Assembly: GCA_900323505.1 (NCBI GenBank)
Contig: OOIN01000033.1
Span: 434,001-498,000, forward strand
Source: Ustilago trichophora
Taxonomy: Eukaryota > Basidiomycota > Ustilaginomycetes > Ustilaginales > Ustilaginaceae
Reading direction: 5' to 3'
DNA: 64,000 bases
Shown: positions 1-10,687 of the stretch, piece by piece
Layout of the letters: each line of letters begins with the position of its first letter
Position numbering within the stretch: position 1 is the first letter of the stretch
Notes under the pieces: model-generated
Seen by the model: the letters and a program-made list of their open reading frames with translations, nothing else
What the model was told of the DNA's origin: nothing
The model's database searches: none
Made by a program: the position numbers and the translations under genes

Positions 1-11
1 CACCAGCACTG

Positions 12-51
12 TTTTGCAAGGCTGCGTCACAGCCAATTTTGCAAGGCTGCG
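12..51. repeat. Two direct copies of a 15-bp motif
   Basis: TTTTGCAAGGCTGCG occurs at 12-26 and again at 37-51, ten bases apart. The spacing and the mobile-type genes to the right suggest an element end or promoter repeats, but the window starts too close to test this. Confidence 0.6.
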
Positions 52-151
52 CATGTGACGGTTTTTCTTCTCTGGGGTGGCGCATGCACACAACACAATT
101 TCAATTTGGCATTTTCTGTTTCAACCACCACTACCACAAAATATATACATC

Positions 152-1362
152 ATGGCAACTATGAAGGCGGAACAAAAACGTTGTCTAAGGCTCAAACTTG
201 AGCTTGGACGACTCAATCCCGAGATCATCAACATCGGCAAACCTTTCAACACGAAATCAAATACACCATTTTTCATTACTGGGGCTGCTGTGGAGAAGGA
301 CGTTGTCAGCTCTGCTGACATTCACTATCGGCGCAACATCACTTTAGTACAGTCTGGGAAGTGATTCTCCAACGCTTTGGACCTCGCTCACTCTTTGTTA
401 AAGAGCGGATGGCTTCAGACTCGAAAGAAGGGCGCAAATACCTTGAAGAGGTAATCCGGAAAGCAACCTGGAAGAAACATTTGGTCTCTTCAAGAAGACA
501 ACCCGATCAAAGAAGCTCCAGACACTATCATTTTGGAGCCTGGTATGACCTATTTGGGAACAACCTTACTCTGACCTCAGAGACGATCCAAAGAAGTAAT
601 GAAGCAGGCAAAGCCGCTGTCGCTGATTTTTGCATTTGGTTCAAAAACTTTGCCAAGCACAAGATCCTCCCGCTGGTGATAGATCCTTCCTCTGGTCTAT
701 GCCCAGAGTTCCATTCTAAGCTCAATGATAGGATGGAGGTTCACTTCCCCTGGGCTGCAAGGAAGGTGCCTGGTCTACAAAAGGTTTGTCATCCTCTCTA
801 TTCCACAATTGCGGCCATCAATGGTCTCTCAGGCAAGGCGCATCGAGATTTGAAGGATGCCGATGGATCAATGCTGGTCAACTTTGGGCAAACGGTTCTC
901 CTAGAGTTGAGCAACCTCAACTGCTGCATCAAACTGCAGCCCCTCGATATCGTCATTTTCCGAACAAACCTACTCAAGCACCGAACGATAGAATCACCCA
1001 ACCAACCAAAAGTCAACCGCCTTTCTCCTGTGAGATGGGCGGTTGCATGCTTCTTTCGGAAAGCGCTCGAGCTAAAAAAGGAACCAAAGCGTCATGATAT
1101 TCTGTTCTACATGGACAGAGCAGAAGAAGAGTACGAATCCAGACGAAATCAAAAGAACAGGCGACGAAAGCCAAAGCAAGCCAAAAATGATCTTCTGGAA
1201 GCCAAAAACGAGGAGAACAAAGACAAACAAAGATACATCATGGGCGCAAAACAGTTCGAGGAAGAAGCTCGAGAGCTGCAGCAGGATGGACAACAAAGTA
1301 GGTCTGAAGATTCAGCCCAGGCTCAGCGGCGATCAGTCCGCCTGCAGAAACGGAATAAGTAG
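152..1362 (+). CDS. Putative Fe(II)/2-oxoglutarate dioxygenase, TET/JBP-like, 5' end disrupted
   Basis: The main reading frame (open from 319, first in-frame ATG at 409, stop at 1362) gives about 320-345 residues. A metal-binding HxD-like motif (AHRD, nt about 838-849) is followed about 40 residues later by hydrophobic LDIVIFRTNLLKHR, which fits the distal His strand of 2OG-Fe(II) oxygenases, and then by an Arg-containing segment that could bind 2-oxoglutarate. The C-terminal 90 residues are Lys/Glu/Gln-rich and probably disordered or nucleic-acid binding. A good ATG at 152 opens a different frame (MATMKAEQKR...) that ends at 364. I found no intron with sensible splice sites that joins the two frames, so either a frameshift or an unusual exon is present. 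TET/JBP-like genes of basidiomycetes are known to expand with mobile elements. The catalytic assignment is by motif only. Confidence 0.5.
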
Positions 1363-3454
1363 ACTCAACATGGCGTCTCTGGACGACTTGTTTGTCAAGA
1401 CATAAATCTTTCCTCGTGGCAAGAATCACCTGCCCTCTTCATTCACAAACTCCTTTGGTAGATCGTTTCTAAGTCCCACTAGACTTGATTCTCTTGCCTT
1501 GTTGTTGCTCCTCGCTCAATCTCGTGTCAAACTTCTCTTCTCAAACCGAGCCATGCCTCGCTCGTCTGTGAGGTTCTGTTTGACGCTGGACTCAATTCGC
1601 CGACACCAGCAATGCTCAACTTCTTCTGCCTCAGTGGTCGGCCAGCATGCATGCAGTTCGACAGACACAAATGATGATCAATTTACTCTCTGCTTGAACG
1701 CATGGCTCTGCTGTATATTTCCTATCTCATGCGTGCCAGATTGTGGTACACTCATCATTCGTTGCGATGCGCTCAGCTAATATGTCTCGTGTCACGATGT
1801 CACAAGCCGTTGCGAAGAGAAGACAGCGTGTAAAATACAATATGATAAACGAGAAACGGTATTTCCTTTTTTTCTTTTTTTTTCTTTTTTTCCCCCTTTC
1901 TTTCAATTTTTATTAGGGCTCGGCGCAGTGTTGTTTTTGCTCTCTGCGTGTGGGTTGGGTGTGTGAGTGTGTGTATCTTCTGGGCCACAAACAACCGCTG
2001 TCATTGCCACGTGCCTTCATCCGAAACATCTGCTGCAGCTGCAACAACTTGGCTCAATAAATTGATCATCAACCTGTCAACAGTCAGACTCATTGTTCCC
2101 AGCTTGTTGTCACACAGCTTCCTATGCCGCCCATCATCAAAATGGTCTGCCTCAAAGACAGCAACATACAACTGCAGTCTACAGAACTTGCTCCTCTTCA
2201 TGCTGTCCCGTCTAGGGTAAGGCCATGAATTCCATCGACCACGACGATGGCCACAACGTTGAGGAGATTGCCTTATTGTTTGTCAATAGAGCGTCTGGCC
2301 CAAAATAACTCTGATTCACCAGAAATGCGTAGTTGAGAACGTGGCTTAAAAAAGATCGGTGAGTGTGAATGACAGAAAATGGATATTGCTGGTAAACATG
2401 AACACATGTCCGGATCGTCGCACAAACACCATCACACAAAACACATGCTACACATGTACAAAAAGATCAATAGCACCACGGCTCATTTAACTTTTCAGCA
2501 ACAAACACACCTGTCAAGTTCCGAGGAAGTGCTGCAGGTACAACAGCAGATTAAGGCATATAAATTCCGAAATGAAACCCACGTTAACCCCACAAGAATT
2601 GCAGCAAACAAGGAACCCACTATGTATTGCGAACATGAGATCATCGGCAATACACTGCATGGCCTTATGGCCTTACCATACGAGGCAATTAGACTCCAAA
2701 CGGCCGGTCAGGAGTTGTATTTCAAAGCTAGGACCCAAATACCTCAGCACACACCCACCACAATTCAAGGAAGGACACATATAAGCCGGAGCAGCCTTGA
2801 CACGCTCTTATAGCATTGATCTTTCCTGACATTGTCTCTCAGCTGTTGTAATTCTGTTGCCCATTCGGAAGCAGCTCTAGATCAGTCACATATGAATTGA
2901 TCGGTCTGGCTTGGTCAATTCGAGTATCCTGGCTGCTGAGGCCTGAAAAGTAGAAGAAAAAAAATGACGGCACATCTTGACATCCAAGCAGAGTCGGGTC
3001 TTCTGGATTTGAATCTTCCATGACAACGGAGCATGGGCCCCTTTTGACTCCACCTGACTACTGCCTTTGCCACACTGGCCAAACTGCACTTACTGACCTT
3101 CGATCTTCTGGCCAATCTTTGCCTTTCCTTCTCAGGATACAATGTGTAGGCACTTTGCCCCTTCAGCCCTTTGGGTTCATGGATGATTCATTGGCACTGG
3201 CTCAATTATGTCAGTGAGTCAACGTTGAGCAAGTGGCAGCAAGTGGAAGCAAATGCTCACCTGGTTGACACTGCACTTGAGCCGTTGGCAGACACTGTTT
3301 TGGGGCCAAGTCTATCTTTGTAGTCTGGAGCCCCGCTTGCCTTTGAGGGAGAGATGTGGCCTCGCATACATCCTTACTCCTTGCCACCAATTCTTCTCTC
3401 TCAACATTATCAAGTATCACAGCACCTTTTTTTATATCTCAACCCATCTTGACC
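1363..3454. other. Gap without a supported gene
   Basis: About 2.1 kb between the dioxygenase-like gene and the recombinase gene. It holds T-rich runs near 1865-1915 and only short, compositionally random open frames. The last 100 bases are probably 5' untranslated and promoter sequence of the recombinase gene. No terminal repeats, RNA gene or domain were recognised. Confidence 0.5.
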
Positions 3455-6400
3455 ATGATGCCAGCAGAAAACATCCCTGTCTGGGACTCGTCTGACTACA
3501 CAACGGCTGTGCAAGCAGCCATGGAGAGGGGCATTCCTGATGGGATTGCTCCTGGAACTCAGGTCAAATGGCAACAAGGAGAAGCCAGACTGCGATCCTA
3601 TGGGCAGAAGTGGCTGGATCACACTAGAAGAAACAACAACACCCTCCCTGAGACATGGGAAGCTTTCACTGCATCTGATGCAGAAGTCGATCAGTGGTTC
3701 TGGCCCACAGCAGTGGAAGTGGTGTGCAGTGATGGCAGTGGACCCACTCGGAGCAGCGAAGGAGCACTTAGCGAGCTGGAGGATCTCTGGGCAGCCTGGA
3801 ATCGCATCAAACCACCGGCTAAGGTGAAGGAAGCTGTTCGAAAAAGCTGTATGATGCTTGTGAACGAGCATCCTCAGACCAGGCCACCAAAAGAGAAGGA
3901 GTATTCAACTTGGGAGGACATTGAACAGCTCATCAAACTGGGCGTGTATGGAGAGTACATGCATGGAAAATGGAAGTGCCCCCGTGAACGGGTTCAGATG
4001 GTCTGCTGTTTACTTGTGACAGTGGCCTGCTCCTGTCGCCTGGGGGAACTCATCGTTTCTCAACACTATGGGAATGACGATTGTGCCAAATGGAAAGACT
4101 GTGTGTTTTTCCTGCACAAACCAGAACATAATGGCCAACCTATTCACCTCAGTGTTGACTTCAGGATCAGGAACCTGAAGAGCCACCGCCATGATCTGAC
4201 CAAGTCGTACGTACAGCTTGCACCATCTTTCTCAAGGATCTAGAACTACAAATGCTGAACTTTTGTGTATTCTTCTCTTTACAGGAAAACTATTCCCATT
4301 GTCTCTGACCCAACCCTAGCCTCGATCACGGATCCAGTACTCCTTTTGGCTTGGATGGCCATCCAGGATGGTGCTTTCAAACAAGTTACTTCACTGGAGG
4401 AGCTCGAGAATCCTGACCTGTCCTGGCTAGGATCTCGACAAAAGACCTGGAAAATTCGCATGCGTGCCGATGTTGCAGAGCAACCAATTTTCAGAAGGTT
4501 TTCAAAACAACAGGGTCTGGGATACACAGCAGAAGCAACACAAGCATGGACCATTGGTGATTTCCATAATCGAATCGAATCCTTCAGAGAACAAGCGGGG
4601 CTCCCTACCTTCAGCACCACAGACACACGCAGGCTGTGTGCTGCCTCCTTCAATGACCCCTTCATCACCCAAGCTGATGCTCTTCATGCATTTGGCCACA
4701 GACCTGGATCTCGGGTTATGGTGGACAATTATTTGCTTGACAGGATCGAGATCAATGTCCTTGCCTTGATCCGGGGTCACAAACAGCGTGTGAACCTCAT
4801 TTCAGGGCAAGGCATAACCAAGAAAAAATTCGTACCTCTGTCCCGTGCAGATGAGATTCACCTTGTGGATGCTGACAAGGAAGTCAGAGATCTGATGGAC
4901 AAGTGCAACAATCTGCAGACTCGGCTGAAAGAGGAGACTGGGTCCTCAGGGAAGCGCTCTAGGCAAGAAGATCAACTCTATGACAGTTATGTAGCTGCCA
5001 CCTGCGAGCTACAGGCTGCAAGGAACAGAGTCAGAAAGAGGATCCAGGCCAAACACAGCAAGCAAGATGGAAGAGAGATGGAGCGCCAAATATTCCGTCA
5101 CCACAACTTGGAACATTCGGAAGGGGCTGAAGCCTCTACATCAAGGGCAAGATCCCCTTGGACTCAGGAGAGTGAACCCTCACACGATCAGAAAGCCTTG
5201 GAAAGGCTTTCTAGGCTGCAAGAGCTTTACACTGCCTGCCGAAATTGCCTGCAGCAACACTTCGATGTTCCAATCAGGCTTGAGGAGCTCTTTCAGTGTG
5301 GAGCAAGAAGGATCGGTCTCAAAAGGCTAAATGAACTCCTCAGCACAGGCAACGGTACTTTGACTCCAAAATGGTCAAACAAACCATGCCCCTGCTGCAA
5401 CAATGAGTTCAGGGGCATTGACGACCATCAGTTTGACCACTTGAGGGGGTGTTTCACAGACACTCTCTCACGTCAACTTTCTGCAGATCTTTTTGCACAA
5501 TTTCGACTTCACTCATTCTGCCCATTTGCAGAGTGCAAGTCGAAATTTGCAACTTTCAATAGGATGGCATATGTGCTCAAGCACTTTGCCAACTTTCACT
5601 CCCCCTCCGAAGCACATGGTCAAAAATGTGGCTGCACATTCAAGAAAGAAGGATCTCTCCTAGCACAGACATGCAAGTTCTCTGTGCCTGATGCAAGTGA
5701 TGCCAGCGTTGCCATGCTTGCTTGTCATTGAGAGCAGGTTCATGGATTGGTAATGAATACCTCCCAGGCCATCAGATACTGTGGGATCCACGAGGAATGG
5801 TTTGTGGGCCACAATGACATACAACGTCATTTTTACAAGCACATTGCTTGTGGGAAAGGTCAAGAACTTCCTCCAAAAACCTGCCCTTGGTGTTTCTGGG
5901 ATACATCGCTTGATCCTATGCAAAGGGCAAAGACACATGAGAACAAGGTTAACCTTGGGACACACATTGTCACCATACACCTGTTTCAGCTTCGTCATGT
6001 TTCTGCATGCCCTGCTTGCCAGAGGCCTTCTGCAAACATCTACAATCTTATCCGCCACCTTGATGAAAATCATAGCCTCAAGATAACAAAACACGGCAAA
6101 AGAGGCACATGGGATGGGAATTTGGAGAATCTTGAGGGCCGGACACAAAATTCCCAAAGGACCAAGCTCAGAAGTGATTTCATCAACTATTGGAAAGATC
6201 AGGATGAAGAATTCACCCAGGCAGGCACCGATACAGCTGCTGCTACCAGCACACTCAGTCCAAACCGCTATGAACATTTGCTGGCAGCAGCGATGGATCA
6301 CAGTGATGATGAGCAAAGTCTCGATCTGTAAGCCAGTGCTGGCCAATCGGTTAGACATTCGACAAGCAACCCAGGTGGAAACTCTGCTGAGCCTCACAGC

Positions 6401-6652
6401 AACAACAGTTTCACTATCACAGGCAGTAGAATCGATGCTCGAGGTGCTGACAAGGAGCACTCAATCTTAATCGACAGCCATAGTGAGAGCGAGGTTGAAA
6501 CCATTACGAGTGTCAGGGTAAGCACTCGCCGTACTCACAAGCATGCTTCTGGTCAAGAGGGAAAAGGAAAAATCGTTATCTGCATTGATGACGAAGATGA
6601 TAATAGCCCAGCTGAGAACCCCAGGGCTTCTGGTTCAAAGCGCAAGCGGTGA
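3455..6652 (+). CDS. DUF3435/Crypton-like tyrosine recombinase with C-terminal zinc-finger region; in-frame TGA
   Basis: ATG at 3455 (a second at 3458). Exon 1 is 3455-4206, the intron 4207-4284 (GTACGT...TTTACAG), exon 2 runs from 4285, and a probable third exon 6400-6652 follows a 72-bp intron 6328-6399 (GTAAGC...CACAG, frame kept). The first ~480 residues match the layout of fungal DUF3435 tyrosine recombinases: Arg195 in SCRLGEL, a YGNDD...KDCVFFL segment, LLAWMAIQDGAF, then TDTRR (Arg366), GH (His389) and the presumptive nucleophile Tyr400. A charged coiled segment follows, then Cys/His-rich stretches typical of zinc fingers (PCPCC...H...H, CPWC, CPAC...H...H). The end carries IVICIDDEDD, a SUMO-interacting-like motif, and a basic SKRKR tail. 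The frame is open throughout except a TGA at 5729-5731 (codon 733). The product is therefore either a 732-residue protein plus a second ORF, or a ~1015-residue protein broken by one nonsense change. It likely catalyses element excision and integration. Confidence 0.75.
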
Positions 6653-6764
6653 ATCATTATAATAAATTGCTGTCTCCGTCTCCTTGCATCATGTCTCTTT
6701 CATGATCCTTTTCTACCTTTGTTCATTGCCTTTGTAAGACCAGAAAGACTCCAATAAAAAATTC

Positions 6765-6841
6765 GAAAAATGAAAAATGAAAAATGAAAAATGAAAAATG
6801 AAAAATGAAAAATGAAAAATGAAAAATGAAAAATGAAAAAT
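6765..6841. repeat. Heptamer tandem array (GAAAAAT)11
   Basis: Eleven perfect copies of GAAAAAT, starting about 110 bases after the recombinase stop codon. It is a strongly purine-skewed array marking the 3' flank of the recombinase gene. Confidence 0.95.
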
Positions 6842-6870
6842 GAAAAGCCCATGCCTCAATACTGTGATTC

Positions 6871-7325
6871 GAGTTGCTGAAATCCAAAAATTTCAGCCCT
6901 GCCAGCCAGTCGCTGAAAACCAGACCGTTGTCCCGAGTCGTGGGTTTTTGTTACTTGTTTTTGTCGCGGTTTTTTCCTTTTTTCCGATTTTCCAGATCTA
7001 GCCGATCTCCCGATCGCGCTCGATCTTCTTCACAATTTTGTCGCGCGATAATTTTTCGCGATCACAGATCTGCCGATCTGGCAGATCTAACCGATATTTT
7101 TCGATCACTAACAAATTTTTTCATCAAAAGTGGCCCGCGCGCTGCGTGCGCACGTGTGTCAAATGCGATCATTAGCTCAGTTACCTTCCTCCTTCAGTAA
7201 TACCATCTTCTTCTCTTACTACGCACTCGTCAACAATCTTGGTTTGTCTTTTACTTGAGCAATTCTCTTTCTGCTTGTCCTTACTATCTCGTTACACCGT
7301 GGAAATTAATTTGAGTTGCTGAAAT
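6871..7325. repeat. Pair of direct repeats bounding an AT-rich palindromic segment
   Basis: GAGTTGCTGAAAT occurs at 6871-6883 and 7313-7325 in the same orientation. The ~430 bases between them are T-rich and carry many copies of CGATCT/AGATC. This could be a small non-coding insertion or an element end. Confidence 0.5.
7066..7088. repeat. Perfect inverted repeat, 9-bp arms
   Basis: AGATCTGCC at 7066-7074 and its exact complement at 7080-7088, with a 5-base spacer. It lies in a run of GATCT-containing words (6995-7115) and may be a protein-binding or hairpin element. Confidence 0.7.
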
Positions 7326-7598
7326 TCAGACACCAAATCAGGGCAGTTGACTGCATCGGTCCCAAGTGTACTCTCAGACAATTATGCGTCCCGACGAGCA
7401 AGATGAAATTTGTCACCCATCACGACAGCTGCCACTTTGGCTTCCCAAAAACTCATGAGCGCCTTTGGCATTACTCCCAGGTCCATCTGTTGATACAATG
7501 TGTTCGGCAGCTTGATTTTTCGGTGAAAAACTCAATGGAACACCTGGTGCGACGATGTCGACACCATTGAGCACCTCCAATATCCAAATGCCGTCGTT

Positions 7599-8445
7599 TC
7601 ACACATCACTGAGCGCAACCGTCTCGGCTTTGGCCGTCAAAGTCGATATTACCCTTTGTCTCCTGCTCCTCCAAGCAACTGCAGCTCCATACAGCTTGAT
7701 TGCGAAACCCGAGGTTGAATAAGGGTTTTCCTTCCAGCTACCGGCATCCAAATATGTGACTGGGACACTGGACTCGTTGTGCGAGTATACCAACACATGT
7801 GATCGTGTGTGTAACACGTACCGCAGCAAGTGTCGAGCCTGGTTGAGATGAACGGTCGTTGGTGAAGCTAGATAGCTAGCAAGCTTACTCACCGGAAATG
7901 CAAGGTCAGGCCAAGTAGAGGTCATGAGATACATGAATGAGCCAACAAGCTGCTGATACATCATAACCTGCTCCTTCCTGAGAGGTCGATTGCTTGGATA
8001 AGGCAAGTTGATTGCCGACATATCCAATGGTGTATTAGCCTCTGCTGCTCTGTCCATGCTGAATTGAGCAAGGATGGTGTCAGCATATGCATCTTGAGCA
8101 AGTATGACAGAGTCACGATCCTGCTGAATGCAAACGCCGAGACACCACTGAGCGTCATATCCTCCAGTAATTTTGAAACTTGTTTTGATCAACTCGATGA
8201 TAGCGTCAACGTCGGCATCCGGTCCCACGACTATAATGTCATCCACGTACACAGCCATCACAATTGATCCTAAGCTGTAGACGGTGACGTCTTGTCCGAG
8301 TTGTTTGAAACCCATTGTGCAGAGACACTCATCTAGTTTTGCAAACCATTCTCTTCCTGATTGCTTAAGGCCATACAAACACTTCCTGAGATAGCACACT
8401 GACTGTGGTGTCTGCCTTACAGCATGGAGGGCAGTCTCAAGGCTC
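7599..8445 (-). mobile_element. Ty1/copia retrotransposon relic: reverse transcriptase to RNase H
   Basis: The minus-strand frame reads CLYGLKQSGREWF, then AVYVDDIIVVG (the RT catalytic YVDD), GSFMYLMTSTWPDLAFPVSKL, and an RNase H-like part around VTYLDAGSW and STSGFAIKLYGAAVAWRSRRQ. These are the conserved blocks of Copia RT and RNase H. Only the C-terminal third of a pol polyprotein remains. There is no intact gag, protease or integrase on this strand. The 5' side of the relic stops near 8445, where the opposite strand becomes a gypsy integrase. It is an inactive fragment. Confidence 0.85.
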
Positions 8446-8560
8446 ATATCATTTCCACACCATATCCATGGATGCACTCCCAGGCCTTCCCAAGTGCGAA
8501 GGTTACAAGACCACCCTCGTTGTTGTTGACTTGTTCTCACACTTGTATCAAGCAGTTTCC
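8438..8560 (+). mobile_element. Ty3/gypsy integrase fragment
   Basis: The plus-strand translation contains SYHFHTISMDALPGLPK followed by EGYKTTLVVVDLFSHL, the usual start of the gypsy integrase catalytic core with its first Asp in SMD. Only about 40 residues are preserved. It directly abuts the antisense copia RT relic. Confidence 0.7.
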
Positions 8561-8634
8561 TCAATTCACATAGCATTTTGTCATAGAAAAGGTTAAATTT
8601 CATTTGTTGGTGTCTGTTACAAGACAATGTCGGC

Positions 8635-8982
8635 CTATTCCATTTTCAGGGATCCTGTGGATTCAATGGCCAACGCCATTTCAGCTTCAAGGTCATTTCT
8701 AGCTTTCCATTCTGCCTCGATCTTCTTCTGGGTTGCTATAAAAGTTTCCCGCATTCCTTCATATGTGTCCCAGCAGGAAAAGTGGACAGCCTGTGAGAAG
8801 TCCTGCTGGCCGTCAAATTTCTGGAGGAACTCTTCCACCAAAGAGTAGTCGTCCCTCACATAACCTAGCTGCTGCAAGGCATGCCTGATGCTGTCGAATT
8901 TGCCAAGAAGGTCAATGGCATTGTTTTTTTTGAGCTGGAGCTCTTGGATTTGGTGGTAGAGTTCAGAAGCTTGGTTAGACAT
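8635..8982 (-). CDS. Small coiled-coil protein of a retroelement-like region
   Basis: ATG at 8982 (an upstream in-frame start would add 37 residues), 115 residues. The product is rich in Gln, Leu, Lys and Glu and mostly helical: an N-terminal coiled segment (ELYHQIQELQLKKNN), a central LLGKFDSIRHALQQLGY, and a C-terminal charged helix. The size and helical character recall the N-terminal part of copia gag (DUF4219/UBN2-like) proteins, but no zinc knuckle is present. It lies upstream of the copia RT relic on the same strand with about 190 bases of other material between, so it may be the displaced gag start of that element. The function is not proven. Confidence 0.4.
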   Translation of the reverse strand: MSNQASELYHQIQELQLKKNNAIDLLGKFDSIRHALQQLGYVRDDYSLVEEFLQKFDGQQDFSQAVHFSCWDTYEGMRETFIATQKKIEAEWKARNDLEAEMALAIESTGSLKME

Positions 8983-9449
8983 TTTGGTTTTGTGGAAGGC
9001 TGAGTGGGACAAGGATGTGAGTTGAGAATGGGGTATGGTTGCTTGGCAACATTGACCAACATGGTTCAGCAATACCTTCTTATAGACCAACAAACTAGAC
9101 TGTATTCCTAGTCATTTTGGCAGATCAGATTGTAACCTTGCACATTTTCTTTGGGTAAAACTCAAGCATCAGACCTGTCTCTACAATCATCACGAAGAGG
9201 CAACACCTTCACAATAACATTCATTAGGGGGTACAAAGACACTGTCCAGCTTCACAATGAGTGGTTACAAACAGACACGAGCCTTACAAACAGCAGAATT
9301 TCAGTCACAATTTGTTCCGCATAAAGGAATATTCCTTTTTTTCAGATGAAATCCTAACTGGCAGGAGACCGGTCGTAACCTCTCCTGCTCTTTCATGCTG
9401 TGTCTCCGTAGTCAACTGCCCTGGTTTGTGAATTTGCTAGGCTGTTTTT

Positions 9450-10513
9450 AGTGCCTATTGTTACAGGCCTCACGTGGGCTGACCAGGGTCAGGCACGAGT
9501 GGAGGCCAGAGGAGCGCAGCAGCGGCTGTGCGCAGAAATGGTGCACAGGCGCATAAGTACTCGGCCGGCAGGTGGAGTTCACTGGATGACTTTCCAGAGG
9601 GAAATCAGCAAGTGGCATCCACCCGGCGATCCGCACGCGCTGAGCGCAAAAAGGCGCCACCAGGGACGAACGGGAGAGGTGCGGCCAATGGCGTACAGCG
9701 GAGGGATGGCCAAGGGCTTGTCGCCATCAGGGATGGCGAGCAAGACGCTTGGGGGGAGATATGAAGGACGCATAGATGAGGGGGGGGAATGAAGTGGGTG
9801 GCTCCCCACGGGTGCCACCCAGAGCCGACGTACACAGGCTGATACAGCATGTGGCCACGTCGAGCCATACGGCCGCCCTCCTGGTGAGGGTGAGGCCATA
9901 TATACTCACACTGCTCGGGCGTGCGATGGGGCGGAGCCCCATCCACTCTACTATCTAACTACATATATCTTAACACAGTCATTTCAGTTGTCAGTATTAC
10001 ACTGTCTTACATATCAATCGTCTTTGTAGCAATCCAGGCATTGCTACTATCTCGCGTGTGTGTAGTATCACATCAAAGACGCCGTCGACACCTACATCGA
10101 CGCTACGGCACCTCAACCGTAGGCAGCACCTCCACTGCAGTCCTGACACCTCCATCAGTACCATACAACGACTGTCGGAGCGCTACAGACACTCGCGCAA
10201 TGGCAGGCGTCAACCTGCATTCCCCGAGCCCTCGTACGACCTCTCGTACGATTTGCCAGGTCTAGTTTTGTGCCGCTCTGCCTCTGGACGGAGTGTCCAC
10301 AGCGGTTAGTCGAGAGTCGCCTGCAGACCATCGCTCGCCGATTAATTAGTGGAAAATCACCAGAAGACATCGATTCGACAATTCCGGGATTCTCAGGCAC
10401 ACGACCGCTGACAGCAGGCTGGTGGCAGTGCAGAGAGAGGTTGCATCTGCAATTTATGCAAATTTTCGCTCTAACACTTATCAGAAAATTCACGCGAACA
10501 ACGAAGACCCAGT
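9450..10513. mobile_element. Possible LTR and leader of a decayed retrotransposon
   Basis: A segment unlike its neighbours, with TGTTACAGGC near its left end (9458) and a short leader leading to the gag-like ORF at 10514. Several open frames on both strands cross it but none looks like a protein. I could not find a second LTR copy or a clear primer-binding site, so the boundaries are guesses. Confidence 0.25.
9925..9943. repeat. Perfect 8-bp hairpin
   Basis: GATGGGGC at 9925-9932 and its complement at 9936-9943 with a GGA loop: a stable stem inside the putative LTR segment. Confidence 0.6.
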
Positions 10514-10687
10514 ATGGCACAGCAAGACACGGACAAGGCAAGCAGCACATTGTTCTTGCTCAACTCAGCAATGATAGAGCCAGACTACCTCTTCGCAAAT
10601 CTCAATCGGATGCTAGATTTGTTTGGCAATCGCCGATCAAGAGACGGCGAAAACAATAACAAGCGAGCGAACGGTCCAGAAAGCTAG
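10514..10687 (+). CDS. Short gag-like remnant
   Basis: A 57-codon frame from ATG 10514, beginning MAQQDTDKASSTLFLLN and containing a hydrophobic/acidic stretch (AMIEPDYLFANLNRML). It then becomes Arg/Asn-rich and stops. Its position after the putative LTR leader and its start resemble a truncated copia gag N terminus. It is short enough to be chance. Confidence 0.25.
   Translation: MAQQDTDKASSTLFLLNSAMIEPDYLFANLNRMLDLFGNRRSRDGENNNKRANGPES

Noticed and set aside
5660..6460. 266-codon minus-strand open frame opposite the recombinase
   Set aside because: It is a shadow of the zinc-finger coding region; the sense strand has the conserved Cys/His pattern.
6765..6841. Heptamer array as a telomere or CRISPR array
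   Set aside because: The units have no spacers and do not match the TTAGGG telomere repeat of basidiomycetes.
9448..9960. Several overlapping frames of 70-114 codons on both strands
   Set aside because: They overlap each other in a segment that looks like LTR sequence and show no protein-like composition.
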